From Thelonectria olida (lineage: Eukaryota; Ascomycota; Sordariomycetes; Hypocreales; Nectriaceae), in the NCBI GenBank assembly GCA_020736575.1, contig JAGPYM010000038.1:1-64000 (forward strand): 64,000 nucleotides of DNA, written 5' to 3'. Both the position numbers and the translations under genes were made by a program. The notes under the pieces are model-generated. The model did not search any database and was not told where the DNA came from. It saw only the letters and a list, made by a program, of their open reading frames with translations. Of this stretch, positions 9,060 to 18,601 are shown piece by piece (positions within the stretch are counted from its first letter, which is position 1; every line of letters starts with the position of its first letter).

Positions 9060-12010
9060 GGGCGCCAATAGGTGCGCACCCGGGTGCGCACGTAAGTGTC
9101 ACGTGTTGCGCACCCGGTGCGTCTGTAAGGAAGTTATGTAAGCCCAACATCCTTGTATGCCAGCCGGCCGCAAGTTTTGCCCGAATTATTTCTAATCTCG
9201 AGATGACGAACTACTATGCAGATTCTTTAATTGGAATATAAGCAATGTGTACATCAACAATAATCTAAGCAGTAACTACGATGCAGTCTTCAGCCTGGTT
9301 ATCGTTCGAGTATAGAGCTTGTTGGTCGATCATGTCCTGCTCAACGCTCTTCCAAATCTCCTTCATGCCTCTTCGCCTGTTCGCCAGAGGGTTGCCGCCC
9401 ATCTCCTGGGCGACTTGCCTCTCCACACGTTCATCTTCTGCCTTGGTCCAGTCCAAGTACGCCATCATCTCCTCCTTAGTCCACTCCCGGCCAGGTCTCG
9501 TTGATGTGCATCGCTCACCCATCTGCTTATAATCCAAACACCAGCTGTAACTTGTCTTATTATAGCGTTGGGGGAGGCCCATTGCCTTTCGATATTGCTG
9601 GTTAGTCTTCAAGCTACCTCGAGGCAGCTTGTTATACCATGCCGTCCGTGCTGCAACATATCGATGATATATAGCACAAGGGTCATCATAGCGTATGTCT
9701 GGTTCAGGCGATGGCACCGATGGCGGCACATCTGATGATGGGGGTATATCTGCCGATGAGGATGGCAGTGTTATTACATCTGGCGGAGACGGTATCATCT
9801 CTTGATCAGGTAGTGCCGCTAGCGGCGCTACCTCCTGCTGCGGCAAAATTGAGGATAAGGATGGATCGGGGACTGGCAGTGGAGCTGAAATTGGTGTAGT
9901 CGCTGACGGCAGCGTATTTGGAGGTGCTGTAGAGGTTGAGGAAGATATAAGATGCGCATATCGCAATGGGCATGCCTTTGAGCTCATCGTGTGGCCTTGT
10001 GTATGACATCTTGAGCATGTGGGGTTAGCTCTCGTCTGTATCTGTGATGCTTGCTCGACGATCTCAAATGCACATGGCTCGCGCTGAGTGCCAGTCTTCG
10101 GCAATGTTGACCTAGCTGCCACCTGATCGAATTGACGGCGGGGCTCTATGAGCAATTGAGGGTTTCCTTCTCGTTGAAGATGCCAATGCGTATGGAAGTG
10201 GTGTAGCTGAAGCGGCTGCTCTTGTCGTAGAAGAGGCTCGATTGTGTGAGCGCAAGGGAGCCCAAGCGTTGCTGAGAAGACTCCTGTGCAGGCAGGGAGC
10301 CTGTCCTGTTGGAGCCGCTTCCTCTGCGCCTCAACCTTCCGCAATGCCTCGTGAGATACCCAGCCTCGTACGATGCTGTATAGACTCCCTGAGAGTTCTA
10401 TGGGCGTCCGGATTTGCTGCTTCGCTTGGTTTGCTCGGAGCTCAGCTACTTGGTTAAGTATCGCCAGCTTGATAGCCCTCCAGGCCTCAAAGAGATCCAG
10501 CTGGGAAGTATCAAGGTACATTTTGATGAGCTGATGAATACCCTCGCCTCGAGACGTCACCACATTCTCAAAGTGAAGATACTGATCAACCCAAGCTTTG
10601 ACGAGCTTCGTTTTGTAGAGGTCAAGCCATGTTTCGATGATGTAGGCGACCTCCCGGGCGTGGGCCGAAGCATAGCGCTCTTTGAGCTGTTGAATCCTGT
10701 CTTCAAATGTCTCCTCGTTTGCCGATGCCACGAGCTCATGCCATTTCCCGTAAAAGTCCTTCCACTCTTGGTGGCCTTGAGGCTCTTGAGCCGCATCGTT
10801 ATGGCGCATAAAGCTTGGCTGGCAGTAACGCAGGACTGCCTTGTTGGCATGCCAAAGGCATAGAAGCGATACTGCAGTCGGGAAGCAATGAGATACCGCA
10901 TTCATGCAGGCGAGACAGCGGTCTGTAAGGATCACAGATGGCAGCCTTGCGCTACAGGCTTCGTACATTGAACGTAGCCGATCTAACGCCCAGATGTAGT
11001 CCTTCTCCTCCTCGCCGCTGAGGAAGGCGAAGGCAATGCAGAATGAGCGTTGACAGGCGTCAACACCGACGATATCGAGAAGAGGCATCTTATACTTGTT
11101 TGTCTTGTATGTGCAGTCCAATATAAGTATATCCGGGTATGACTTGAGGTATGCTAGCGACTCTGGGTGGGCAAACAACACAGCTGTAACCCGACCATCC
11201 TCATCAAAGCGTATTCGACTCCAGAAACCCTCTGCCTCAAGCTCATTAGCAAGAGCTTGTATTGTGCTTTGACCCTTTTGCTGGTCTCGTTTGCCTTGTG
11301 CAATGCAGTTGTAGATGTCTTGCTGCGTAGCAAGAGACTCTGTGTTCTGACGTAGGTAGGATCTAATCTCTTTCGGTGCTACTCCAGCGTTCGCAAGGTT
11401 GTTGATAGTTGACCTATCTGCATGGGATAGTTGACGATGGACTGGATGTGCAGACATGTTTGTGCTTGGCTCGTGGTTGTGATGGGCAAACTCGCTGCCA
11501 GGACGGTGCGTAAGGCGCCATGTTGCCTTATCCAAGGCCTCCTTTGCAAGGACTGAGAATTGACACCCTGTACGCCGTGTTGTAGTTGACCGTTGCCGTG
11601 CATCCGAGGATTTGGGAGGTGCTCCTCCACGGTCACAGCTGAAGAAAACAATTCGTCTGCCGCTCCGTGTTTTCTTCGACTTCCCAGTGACAAACGCATA
11701 GCCCCTGGGAGCTGCCCATGCATTGATCGCAGCGTGTAGGGCTTCCCGAGAGCCATACTCGCGTTCGGGAGGCAGACAGTCGTCAGAAAATTGACGAGTA
11801 GCTGTAACTGGATTCATTCTGGGAGAGACAATTTGAGAAGATCGTTGCGCGGCGAAGTGAGGCTCTTCATCAACGGAAAAGGGGTAGCTACAAGCGATGC
11901 GCCTGGCTGGCATACAAGGATGTTGGGCTTACATAACTTCCTTACAGACGCACCGGGTGCGCAACACGTGACACTTACGTGCGCACCCGGGTGCGCACCT
12001 ATTGGCGCCC
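9060..12010 (-). mobile_element. Mutator-like (MULE) transposon inside the hAT
   Basis: Terminal inverted repeats of 106 bp (9060-9165 and 11905-12010) start GGGCGCCAATAGGTGCGCAC. They are flanked by the 9-bp target duplication GTATGGTAT at 9051-9059 and 12011-12019. Long terminal repeats and a 9-bp duplication are the Mutator signature, and the only gene inside encodes a MULE transposase. The element is 2,951 bp and lies in the 3' non-coding part of the hAT. Confidence 0.95.
9265..11913 (-). CDS. MULE transposase (FAR1/SWIM type)
   Basis: An 882-residue open frame. The N-terminal part (about 50-150) resembles the FAR1 DNA-binding region (REALHAAINAWAAPRGYAF). The MULE catalytic domain follows: D in LILDCTYKTNKYKMP, D in VILTDRCLACMNA, the CLWHANKAV motif, and E in TSRGEGIHQLIK. 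A SWIM-type zinc motif (ACTGVFSATLGLPCAH) and a zinc knuckle (CSRCHTQGHTMSSKAC) lie downstream, then a Pro/Ser-rich tail. The first ATG at 11911-11913 lies inside the terminal inverted repeat; the next in-frame ATG (MNPVT, 11817) is an alternative start. No internal stop is seen, so it is probably functional. Confidence 0.92.
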   Translation of the reverse strand: MPARRIACSYPFSVDEEPHFAAQRSSQIVSPRMNPVTATRQFSDDCLPPEREYGSREALHAAINAWAAPRGYAFVTGKSKKTRSGRRIVFFSCDRGGAPPKSSDARQRSTTTRRTGCQFSVLAKEALDKATWRLTHRPGSEFAHHNHEPSTNMSAHPVHRQLSHADRSTINNLANAGVAPKEIRSYLRQNTESLATQQDIYNCIAQGKRDQQKGQSTIQALANELEAEGFWSRIRFDEDGRVTAVLFAHPESLAYLKSYPDILILDCTYKTNKYKMPLLDIVGVDACQRSFCIAFAFLSGEEEKDYIWALDRLRSMYEACSARLPSVILTDRCLACMNAVSHCFPTAVSLLCLWHANKAVLRYCQPSFMRHNDAAQEPQGHQEWKDFYGKWHELVASANEETFEDRIQQLKERYASAHAREVAYIIETWLDLYKTKLVKAWVDQYLHFENVVTSRGEGIHQLIKMYLDTSQLDLFEAWRAIKLAILNQVAELRANQAKQQIRTPIELSGSLYSIVRGWVSHEALRKVEAQRKRLQQDRLPACTGVFSATLGLPCAHTIEPLLRQEQPLQLHHFHTHWHLQREGNPQLLIEPRRQFDQVAARSTLPKTGTQREPCAFEIVEQASQIQTRANPTCSRCHTQGHTMSSKACPLRYAHLISSSTSTAPPNTLPSATTPISAPLPVPDPSLSSILPQQEVAPLAALPDQEMIPSPPDVITLPSSSADIPPSSDVPPSVPSPEPDIRYDDPCAIYHRYVAARTAWYNKLPRGSLKTNQQYRKAMGLPQRYNKTSYSWCLDYKQMGERCTSTRPGREWTKEEMMAYLDWTKAEDERVERQVAQEMGGNPLANRRRGMKEIWKSVEQDMIDQQALYSNDNQAEDCIVVTA

Positions 12011-12051
12011 GTATGGTATGGTTTGACCCCCCCATACCAGACCATACACTC

Positions 12052-12321
12052 ACACTCTTTACACTCTTTACACTCTTTACACTCTTTACACTCTTTACAC
12101 TCTTTACACTCTTTACACTCTTTACACTCTTTACACTCTTTACACTCTTTACACTCTTTACACTCTTTACACTCTTTACACTCTTTACACTCTTTACACT
12201 CTTTACACTCTTTACACTCTTTACACTCTTTACACTCTTTACACTCTTTACACTCTTTACACTCTTTACACTCTTTACACTCTTTACACTCTTTACACTC
12301 TTTACACTCTTTACACTCTTT
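12052..12321 (+). repeat. 30 perfect tandem copies of a 9-bp unit (ACACTCTTT)
   Basis: The block runs 270 bp with no deviation that I can find. It forms nearly the whole LINE 5' leader and ends 47 bp before the first gene. Because 9 is a multiple of 3, all six frames stay open across it, which creates meaningless repeat-peptide frames. The second LINE has a few imperfect related units (CTCTTTTGT, TACTCTTTG) near 19097-19130. Confidence 0.97.
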
Positions 12322-12368
12322 ACAGGCGAAAGAAGGGGCTGGCGTTGCCGTGAGCGTTGCATCGCGAG

Positions 12369-13835
12369 ATGGATGCGACCGTCGAGGAGATCCTTGTCGA
12401 GGGTGGGGATTCGGTGGCCGCGACGCGTCGCTCGTCGAGAGCCGTGAAACCGACCGCGAAAGCCCAGAAAAGTGTGCAGGCAGCCGCAAGCAAGGCCGGA
12501 ACGTCAAAGAATGTTGGCGCAGGGCAAATGGCAGCAGGCGACAACGATCGTGGCAATGCGGTCGAGGGATCACAGGCCATGGAGAGCGCGGTGAGCGGCA
12601 ACGAATCGCTCATCCAAATGATGCTCCGGACGATGCTCCAGGAAACGTCGACCCATATAATGAGCGAACAGAAGAAGATGCTGCAGAGGCTCTGGGATGC
12701 GTTGCTGGAGAACCAGGGGTCGGCGACGAAGATGGTGAGCGACCAGCTGGAAATGATTCAACGACTCCAACAGGAGATACAGACGGTCAGGGCTGAGGCA
12801 GCCGACGACCGGAAGAAGGCCGAAGAAACTAGACGTATGCATGAACAGACCGCCGAGGAACTAAAGGCGATGCGAGACACAAACGAGCAACTTAGACAGG
12901 CGCAAGAACAAACCACGGAAGAGTTGAAACAACTGCGAGAACAGTTGGATATGGTGGCCCAAAGCATTGCGGCCAATAGTGCCCAGACGAGCCCTCAGCC
13001 ATCGTATGCAGACGTAGCGCGTACTCCCCCAACAAGCCAACCAAGCAACATTCGAAGCCTATCGTCTATGCGAACAACACCGTCCGTGTTCACCGATACT
13101 CTCTTCTGTACTATCGACACGTCGCGCGTCAACGAGGAGGAGAAGGGCAAAGCACAAGTGGGAGGAATCCGACAGGCCATCGAGGAGGAGATGCGAAAGA
13201 AGGAGGGCCGACAGGACTGGAGGTGCGCAGCCGTGGTGAAGGACGCGAGGAACACAGACCGCATCAAGGTGATCTGTAGAGATGAGGCAGAGATGCAGCT
13301 CGTCAAGGACACAGCCGAGAGGACTGCGGTCATGGGTGCGAGAGTACTCAGGGACCAACTCTACCCGGTCAAGGTAGACGGTGCGAACCGTACGGCGGTA
13401 CTGGACTCGGACGGCAATATACTGCCAGGAGCGGTGGAGGCACTGGGCAGGGAGAACGAGGTGACGATCACCAAGATCCACTGGCTCAGCGATAGGGAGA
13501 ACGGAAAGACGTACGGGTCAATGGTGATCTACGTGACGAAAGGAAACGATGCGAAGCGACTCCTCGAGGAGGGATACTTTCACCTGGCCGGGGAGTCGGC
13601 CAACACCAACGTCTGTGAGCGGCGTCAAGGACCAGTTCAGTGCTACAAGTGCTGGAACATTGGCCACAAAGCATTCGCATGCAAGAAAGAACAGGTATGC
13701 GGAAGGTGTGCGCAGCAAGGACACCAGCACAGGCAATGCCAAGTAACAGAGCCATCATGTGCTACCTGCGGAGGGCCGCACGAAGCTTTCAGCCGAAACT
13801 GCCGGGCACGGAATGGACAGGGCGGTGCATACTAA
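12369..13835 (+). CDS. LINE ORF1 protein (Gag-like, CCHC zinc knuckles)
   Basis: A 488-residue protein from the ATG at 12369 (MDATVEEILVEGGD); the frame is also open upstream but without ATG. The middle (about residues 90-200) is a long charged coiled coil rich in Glu, Gln and Arg. The C-terminus carries three closely spaced Cys/His motifs: CYKCWNIGHKAFAC, CGRCAQQGHQHRQC and [15 protein letters not shown]. By family analogy it coats the LINE RNA and acts as a chaperone. The end overlaps ORF2 by 23 nt in another frame. Confidence 0.9.
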   Translation: MDATVEEILVEGGDSVAATRRSSRAVKPTAKAQKSVQAAASKAGTSKNVGAGQMAAGDNDRGNAVEGSQAMESAVSGNESLIQMMLRTMLQETSTHIMSEQKKMLQRLWDALLENQGSATKMVSDQLEMIQRLQQEIQTVRAEAADDRKKAEETRRMHEQTAEELKAMRDTNEQLRQAQEQTTEELKQLREQLDMVAQSIAANSAQTSPQPSYADVARTPPTSQPSNIRSLSSMRTTPSVFTDTLFCTIDTSRVNEEEKGKAQVGGIRQAIEEEMRKKEGRQDWRCAAVVKDARNTDRIKVICRDEAEMQLVKDTAERTAVMGARVLRDQLYPVKVDGANRTAVLDSDGNILPGAVEALGRENEVTITKIHWLSDRENGKTYGSMVIYVTKGNDAKRLLEEGYFHLAGESANTNVCERRQGPVQCYKCWNIGHKAFACKKEQVCGRCAQQGHQHRQCQVTEPSCATCGGPHEAFSRNCRARNGQGGAY

Positions 13836-16800
13836 ACTGCAAATATTCCAACTCAACGTACGAAAGAGAGACGTGGTCCAACTAAGTATGATGAACGACC
13901 GGGACCTTCAGCAGTACGCAGTGCTGGCTGTTGCCGAACCATACGCACGAACCATTGACGGTGCGGTGGTGACGACACCGAACAGCCATAGCAACTGGAC
14001 CAAGATGATACCGACGCAGACGCATGATGCGCAGTGGCCAATCCGTAGCATGCTATGGATTCGACGAGACATAGAGGCGGAACAGATCCCGATACCATCA
14101 GCAGACCTAACGGGGGCGGTGCTGCGACTCCCCAATAGGGATGTGCTGGTGATCTCGGTGTATGTGGAGGGGAAAAACGAGGAGACGCTGCTTGCCACAA
14201 TGGAGACGCTGCATACCCAAGTGACGACATTCCGCAACGCAACAGGGAGAAGAACGGATGTGATACTAGCGGGCGACTTCAATCGCCACGACCAGCTCTG
14301 GGGAGGAGAAGACGTGACAGGCAGGAGGCAAGGTGAGGCGGAACCGATCGTCGGCCTCATGGAGGAGCACAGCTTGCTCAGCCTTCTCCCCCGGGGGACG
14401 AAGACGTGGGAAAACTCGGAGCACTCAAGCACGATAGATTTGATACTGACATCGGCCGAGTTGGCTGAGGAGATGGTAGCATGCGGGATCCACCCAACGG
14501 AACATGGTTCAGACCACAGAGCAATCCGAACCGAGTTCGACCTCAGTGTGCCAGAAAGGAGAGCCAGCGAACGACGACTGTTCAAGAATGCACCGTGGAC
14601 AGCGATCAGAGAAAGGGTGGAGGAAAGGCTCCGATGGCTGCCATGGGATGACGACGTGCAGACCCAAACGGACATGCTCATGGGAGTTGTGCTCGAAGCA
14701 ACCGACAAGCTCGTGCCACTAGCAAAGCCATCCCCGTACGCGAGGAGGTGGTGGACAACAGACCTAACCCGGCTTCGACGGGCGTACACGTACTGGAGGA
14801 ACCAGGCGAGATCACAACGTCGAAGAGGTCAACGGTCGCCAGCTCTGGAAAAGAGAGCCAAAGAAGCAGGCAAAGAATACCATGACACGATTAGGAAACA
14901 GAAGAAGGCACACTGGGATGACTTTCTCGCGGACGGAGCCAATATTTGGCAGTCGGCAAGATACCTCAAGCCCGGAGGCGATGCCATGAGCGACAAGATC
15001 CCACCGCTCAAGAGGCCGGATGGAACAAAGACAAAGGACAAGGCAGAGCAGGCAGAGGAGCTGCTTAGCGCTTTCTTCCCACCACTGCCGGCCGTCATCG
15101 AAGATGAAGGGACCCGTCCCCGCCGGGTGGAGGTGGACATGCCGAACATAACCCTGGACGAGGTGGAGCAGAAAGTCATGGAGGCCAAAGCATGGAAAGC
15201 ACCCGGGGAAGACGGCTTACCAGCGATGGTATGGAAACAACTTTGGCCAGTGGTCCAAGACCGGGTACTACACTTATTCCGAACGTCATTGATAGATGGA
15301 GTACTGCCGGACCAGTGGAGAAGCGCCAAGATCATCCCGCTCAAGAAACCAGACAAGGGCGACTACGCGATCGCCAAGGCATGGAGACCCATCTCACTAC
15401 TGTCGACGCTGGGTAAGATTCTCGAGGCGGTCGTGGCGGACAGGATCTCGTACGCCGTCGAGACGTTCGGACTCCTACCCACAAACCACTTTGGAGCAAG
15501 AAAACGGAGGTCGACAGAACAGGCACTGCTGCTCCTGCAGGAACAGATCTACAGGGCGTGGAGAAACCGCAAGGTGGTTAGTCTGATCAGCTTCGATGTC
15601 AAAGGCGCATACAACGGCGTATTCAAGGATCGACTTCTGCAGAGACTGGAGGCCAGAGGCATACCACGGTGGCTGGTCAAATGGATCGATGCTTTCTGCT
15701 CAAACCGCACAGCGAGCATCGTAGTGAACGACTACACGTCGGAGCGACAGCCGCTACCCCAAGCGGGCCTTCCGCAGGGGTCGCCGCTGTCGCCGGTGCT
15801 GTTCCTGTTTTTCAACGCGGATCTGGTACAGAGTAGAATCAACCCAACGGGCGGCTCGATGGCATTCGTCGACGACTACTCGGCCTGGGTGACGGGGCCA
15901 ACAGCAGAGACAAATAGGGCAGGCATTCAGGCCATCATAGACAGAGCGCTGGACTGGGAAAGACGGAGCGGTGCAACGTTCGAAGGCGACAAGACGACTA
16001 TCATACACTTCACGCGCAATGCCGAGCGCACCAGCGACACGCCATTCGTGATCAAAGGAAAAGAGGTCAGACCGACACCAAGCGCCAAGATCCTGGGAGT
16101 GGTGATGGATGCGAAGCTACGGTACAAGGAACACATGGCCAGAGCAGCAGCCAAGGGCTTGGCGGCCGCCATGTGCCTGAGGAGGCTCAAGATGCTATCA
16201 CCTCGGACAGCAAGGCAGCTCTTCACGGCCACAGTGGCACCAACCATGGACTACGCCTCCACCGTGTGGGCGCATGCGTGCGGGATAAGAGAACTGAGTT
16301 GGCTGAACAGAGCACAGAAAGTAGGGGCGCAAGCGATCACCGGCGCCTTCCGAACGGCAGCGACGGCTGTGTTAGAAGCAGAGGCAAGCATCCCCACGAT
16401 AAGGGAACGGCATGCCCGAGCCGGCACTAGGCTCTGGATCAACCTGCACACCCTACCAAAGACGCACCCACTCGCGGGTCTCAAGATGTCAAGCAGCCGG
16501 AGATACCTGTCTCCGATGAAGAAACTCGCGCTGACACAAGGAGGGAACGCAGCTGAACGAATGGAAACAATCCAGGCATATACACTACCACCATGGCACA
16601 GCCGCCTGCCCATCGGGTACGACCTCGACCGAGATATGGCGACAGAAACCGCCAACAGGATGGAGGGCATCCTGGTGGCAACCAGTGCCTCTGAGAAGGC
16701 AGGAAGGGTAGGCATGGGCGGCATCGTCCGTGATACTCTGAGCAACAGACCGGGCGAGGTGGTGGCCAGGTACTCGATTATGATCGGTTCCAGAGACGAC

Positions 16801-17595
16801 CAGAACGTGTACACGGCAGAGCTGGAAGCTATAGCGACGGCGCTGAGATGCATGCCGGATGGACTTCAACATCGACAGTTGACTGTTATGACGAGCAGCC
16901 GATCAGCACTGCAAGTGATCGCGCGGCCGCAACAGCAGTCGGGACAATGTACCGTCCAGGAGATCCATAGACATGCCGAACGACTCCAGAAGAGTGGCAA
17001 CATCGTCAAAATGCTGTGGGTACCAGCCGGAGACAAGGACTTCCCGATGGGCAGCGAGGCAAAGACGGAAGCGCGAAGAGCCGCACGAGGAAGACAGAGA
17101 CCGGAGAAACCAACATACCAAGCGTTTTCCACACGGATGAGACTAGCGATCGCACAGCAACAGCGGCAGAAGACCCTGCCCGATGGAGTCGGAAAGTACG
17201 CGAGGCGAATCGACAGAGCGTTACCAGGTACACACACGCGCGCCCTGTATGATGGATTGAAGAGGCGCGAAGCAGACATGCTCTCCCAGCTTCGCACGGG
17301 AATGGCTAGGATCAACAGCTACCTGCATAGGATTGGAGCAGCAGAATCGGACAGATGCAACTGTGGACGAGCAGCAGAGACGATGGAACATTTTCTGTTC
17401 CGGTGCACGAAATGGGACACGCAGCGAGAAGGCATGCGACAAGTCGGACAAACAATGATGGGAAACCTCTCGTTCTTTTTGGGCGGAAAGGCAGCATCGG
17501 ATGGACCTAAATGGACACCTCACCTACAGGCGGTGCGGGCGGCGATTAAGTTCGTCATGGACACGAGGAGACTTGAAGCAAACCAGACTAGATAA
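13813..17595 (+). CDS. LINE ORF2 protein: endonuclease, reverse transcriptase, RNase H-like
   Basis: About 1,260 residues from the ATG at 13813 (MDRAVHTKLQIFQLNVRKRD), chosen because the endonuclease domain starts directly after it. The apurinic-type endonuclease shows [14 protein letters not shown] and HGSDHRAI. Reverse transcriptase shows [32 protein letters not shown] and the active site AFVDDYSAW. An RNase H-fold domain follows but lacks the usual acidic residues except E in VYTAELEAI. A C-terminal zinc motif CNCGRAAETMEHFLFRC closes the protein. It should nick target DNA and prime reverse transcription there. No frameshift or stop is seen. Confidence 0.93.
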   Translation: MDRAVHTKLQIFQLNVRKRDVVQLSMMNDRDLQQYAVLAVAEPYARTIDGAVVTTPNSHSNWTKMIPTQTHDAQWPIRSMLWIRRDIEAEQIPIPSADLTGAVLRLPNRDVLVISVYVEGKNEETLLATMETLHTQVTTFRNATGRRTDVILAGDFNRHDQLWGGEDVTGRRQGEAEPIVGLMEEHSLLSLLPRGTKTWENSEHSSTIDLILTSAELAEEMVACGIHPTEHGSDHRAIRTEFDLSVPERRASERRLFKNAPWTAIRERVEERLRWLPWDDDVQTQTDMLMGVVLEATDKLVPLAKPSPYARRWWTTDLTRLRRAYTYWRNQARSQRRRGQRSPALEKRAKEAGKEYHDTIRKQKKAHWDDFLADGANIWQSARYLKPGGDAMSDKIPPLKRPDGTKTKDKAEQAEELLSAFFPPLPAVIEDEGTRPRRVEVDMPNITLDEVEQKVMEAKAWKAPGEDGLPAMVWKQLWPVVQDRVLHLFRTSLIDGVLPDQWRSAKIIPLKKPDKGDYAIAKAWRPISLLSTLGKILEAVVADRISYAVETFGLLPTNHFGARKRRSTEQALLLLQEQIYRAWRNRKVVSLISFDVKGAYNGVFKDRLLQRLEARGIPRWLVKWIDAFCSNRTASIVVNDYTSERQPLPQAGLPQGSPLSPVLFLFFNADLVQSRINPTGGSMAFVDDYSAWVTGPTAETNRAGIQAIIDRALDWERRSGATFEGDKTTIIHFTRNAERTSDTPFVIKGKEVRPTPSAKILGVVMDAKLRYKEHMARAAAKGLAAAMCLRRLKMLSPRTARQLFTATVAPTMDYASTVWAHACGIRELSWLNRAQKVGAQAITGAFRTAATAVLEAEASIPTIRERHARAGTRLWINLHTLPKTHPLAGLKMSSSRRYLSPMKKLALTQGGNAAERMETIQAYTLPPWHSRLPIGYDLDRDMATETANRMEGILVATSASEKAGRVGMGGIVRDTLSNRPGEVVARYSIMIGSRDDQNVYTAELEAIATALRCMPDGLQHRQLTVMTSSRSALQVIARPQQQSGQCTVQEIHRHAERLQKSGNIVKMLWVPAGDKDFPMGSEAKTEARRAARGRQRPEKPTYQAFSTRMRLAIAQQQRQKTLPDGVGKYARRIDRALPGTHTRALYDGLKRREADMLSQLRTGMARINSYLHRIGAAESDRCNCGRAAETMEHFLFRCTKWDTQREGMRQVGQTMMGNLSFFLGGKAASDGPKWTPHLQAVRAAIKFVMDTRRLEANQTR

Positions 17596-17882
17596 CTTAC
17601 CAACTAACCACGTTTAGCGGCCAAATCTGGCGATACTAACATCAAACAGCCTCAAGTTGGCAGACCATGCTTCAGCTGCTGAAGATAGGATGCTGAACAC
17701 TTGGAGAAATTGGCCTTCAAGCAGGCCTGTCACATCAGAGTCAAGCGAGGCGAGACCAACCAGCTGATGAGGAAGAGTGTGGGGCTTCTAGGTGATCTCG
17801 ATCAATCGTTAGAACTGAAAATAGTTTAACGTCATGGCCCTATGAGGCTTGGTCCTCCCGGGCGTAATAAATTTCATTCATT
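17596..17882 (+). other. LINE 3' untranslated region and tail
   Basis: This stretch contains GGATGCTGAACACTTGGAGA and a GGCCTTCAAGCAGG segment that recur in the 3' regions of the LINE copies ending near 31909 and, more diverged, 24760. It ends with CCCGGGCGTAATAAA followed by short ATTC repeats. These are probably the recognition sequences for the element's reverse transcriptase. Confidence 0.75.
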
Positions 17883-17914
17883 CATACCAGACCATTCCGA
17901 TCACTGCTTCGGAC

Positions 17915-18575
17915 CACTAGGACGCTTGCATTACAGCTCGGTGGAACAGATACTTTCGACGTTTACAGCGACGCCTCCTTCGCCGACAACACTATTGATC
18001 GGAAGAGTTCACAAGCCTATATCATGAAGCTCTTTGGAGGGACTATTGGATGGCGTGCCAACAAGCAAGACACCGTGACTACCTCCACAACAGAGGCGGA
18101 GTTGCTGGCACTTGCGCAGGCTACAAAAGAGTCCATGTTCATCTCTAGATTGATTAAGGAGCTCGGCGTGACTCTCGACGACTCAAGGATCATCATCCAG
18201 TGCGACAACGCGCAGACTATCCGGCTGATTAACGCCGATGTGGCGCTCCTGCAGACCAAACTCCGACACGTCGATATTCACAACCACTGGCTACGCCAAG
18301 AAGCACTAGCTAATCGGATCTTGGTCCGGTATACTCCCACCACCGATATGATTGCGGATGGCCTCACGAAGGCGTTGCCCGCTCAGCAGTTCGAGAAGTT
18401 CGTCACACAGGTTGGCCTAGTGGATATTAAGGAAAGGATTCGGGAGAGAAGGTTCAAGGAGCTCACTACGGAGGACTTTCTGAAAGCGGAAAATGAGCTG
18501 GATGGAGGAGAAGCCGAATGGACGGATCAGAACGAAGGCCAACCTGACGACGGGACTGTAGACTACACAGACTAA
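17915..18575 (+). pseudogene. pol: Copia Pol, 3' part: RNase H
   Basis: The continuation of the interrupted copia pol gene. The first base completes the codon left open at 6087. The protein reads through DTFDVYSDASFADNTIDRKS (first catalytic Asp), TSTTEAELLALAQATKES (Glu) and IIIQCDNAQTIRLI (Asp), the copia RNase H triad. An acidic tail ends at TAA 18573-18575. It is open throughout, so the only lesion in pol is the hAT insertion. Confidence 0.92.
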
Positions 18576-18591
18576 GCCATACTGGCCAGTC

Positions 18592-18601
18592 TGGGGGGGT
18601 G
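18592..18601 (+). promoter_or_regulatory. Copia polypurine tract
   Basis: A run of seven G (18593-18599) directly before the 3' LTR, at the position where plus-strand DNA synthesis is primed in LTR retrotransposons. Confidence 0.7.

Larger units (their letters stand above)
12046..17882 (+). mobile_element. Full-length Tad1-like LINE inside the hAT terminal repeat
   Basis: A non-LTR retrotransposon with two overlapping genes, a 5' tandem-repeat leader and a short microsatellite 3' tail (ATTC units after GGGCGTAATAAA). It is flanked by the 13-bp direct repeat CATACCAGACCAT at 12033-12045 and 17883-17895; a few bases are ambiguous because the tail also ends in CAT. The target lies within the hAT right terminal repeat, and the duplication left a complete copy of that repeat downstream. 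Length is 5,837 bp. Confidence 0.93.
6088..17906 (+). mobile_element. hAT DNA transposon with two nested insertions
   Basis: The ends are CAGTGATCGGAATGGTCTGG and its reverse complement (23-bp terminal inverted repeats), starting CAGTG as many hAT elements do. The 8-bp target duplication CTTCGGAC lies at 6080-6087 and 17907-17914, the hAT signature length. A MULE and a LINE sit inside its right part. Without them and their duplications the element is 3,009 bp, a normal autonomous size. Short GGTAT/ATACC motifs are frequent near both ends, like hAT subterminal repeats. Confidence 0.95.

Noticed and set aside
12052..12321. Regular array considered as CRISPR
   Set aside because: The units are contiguous without spacers and the genome is eukaryotic.
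12046..12573. Long frames encoding repeated HSL, TLF, KEC or VKS tripeptides on both strands
   Set aside because: They are by-products of the 9-bp tandem array, which keeps all six frames open.
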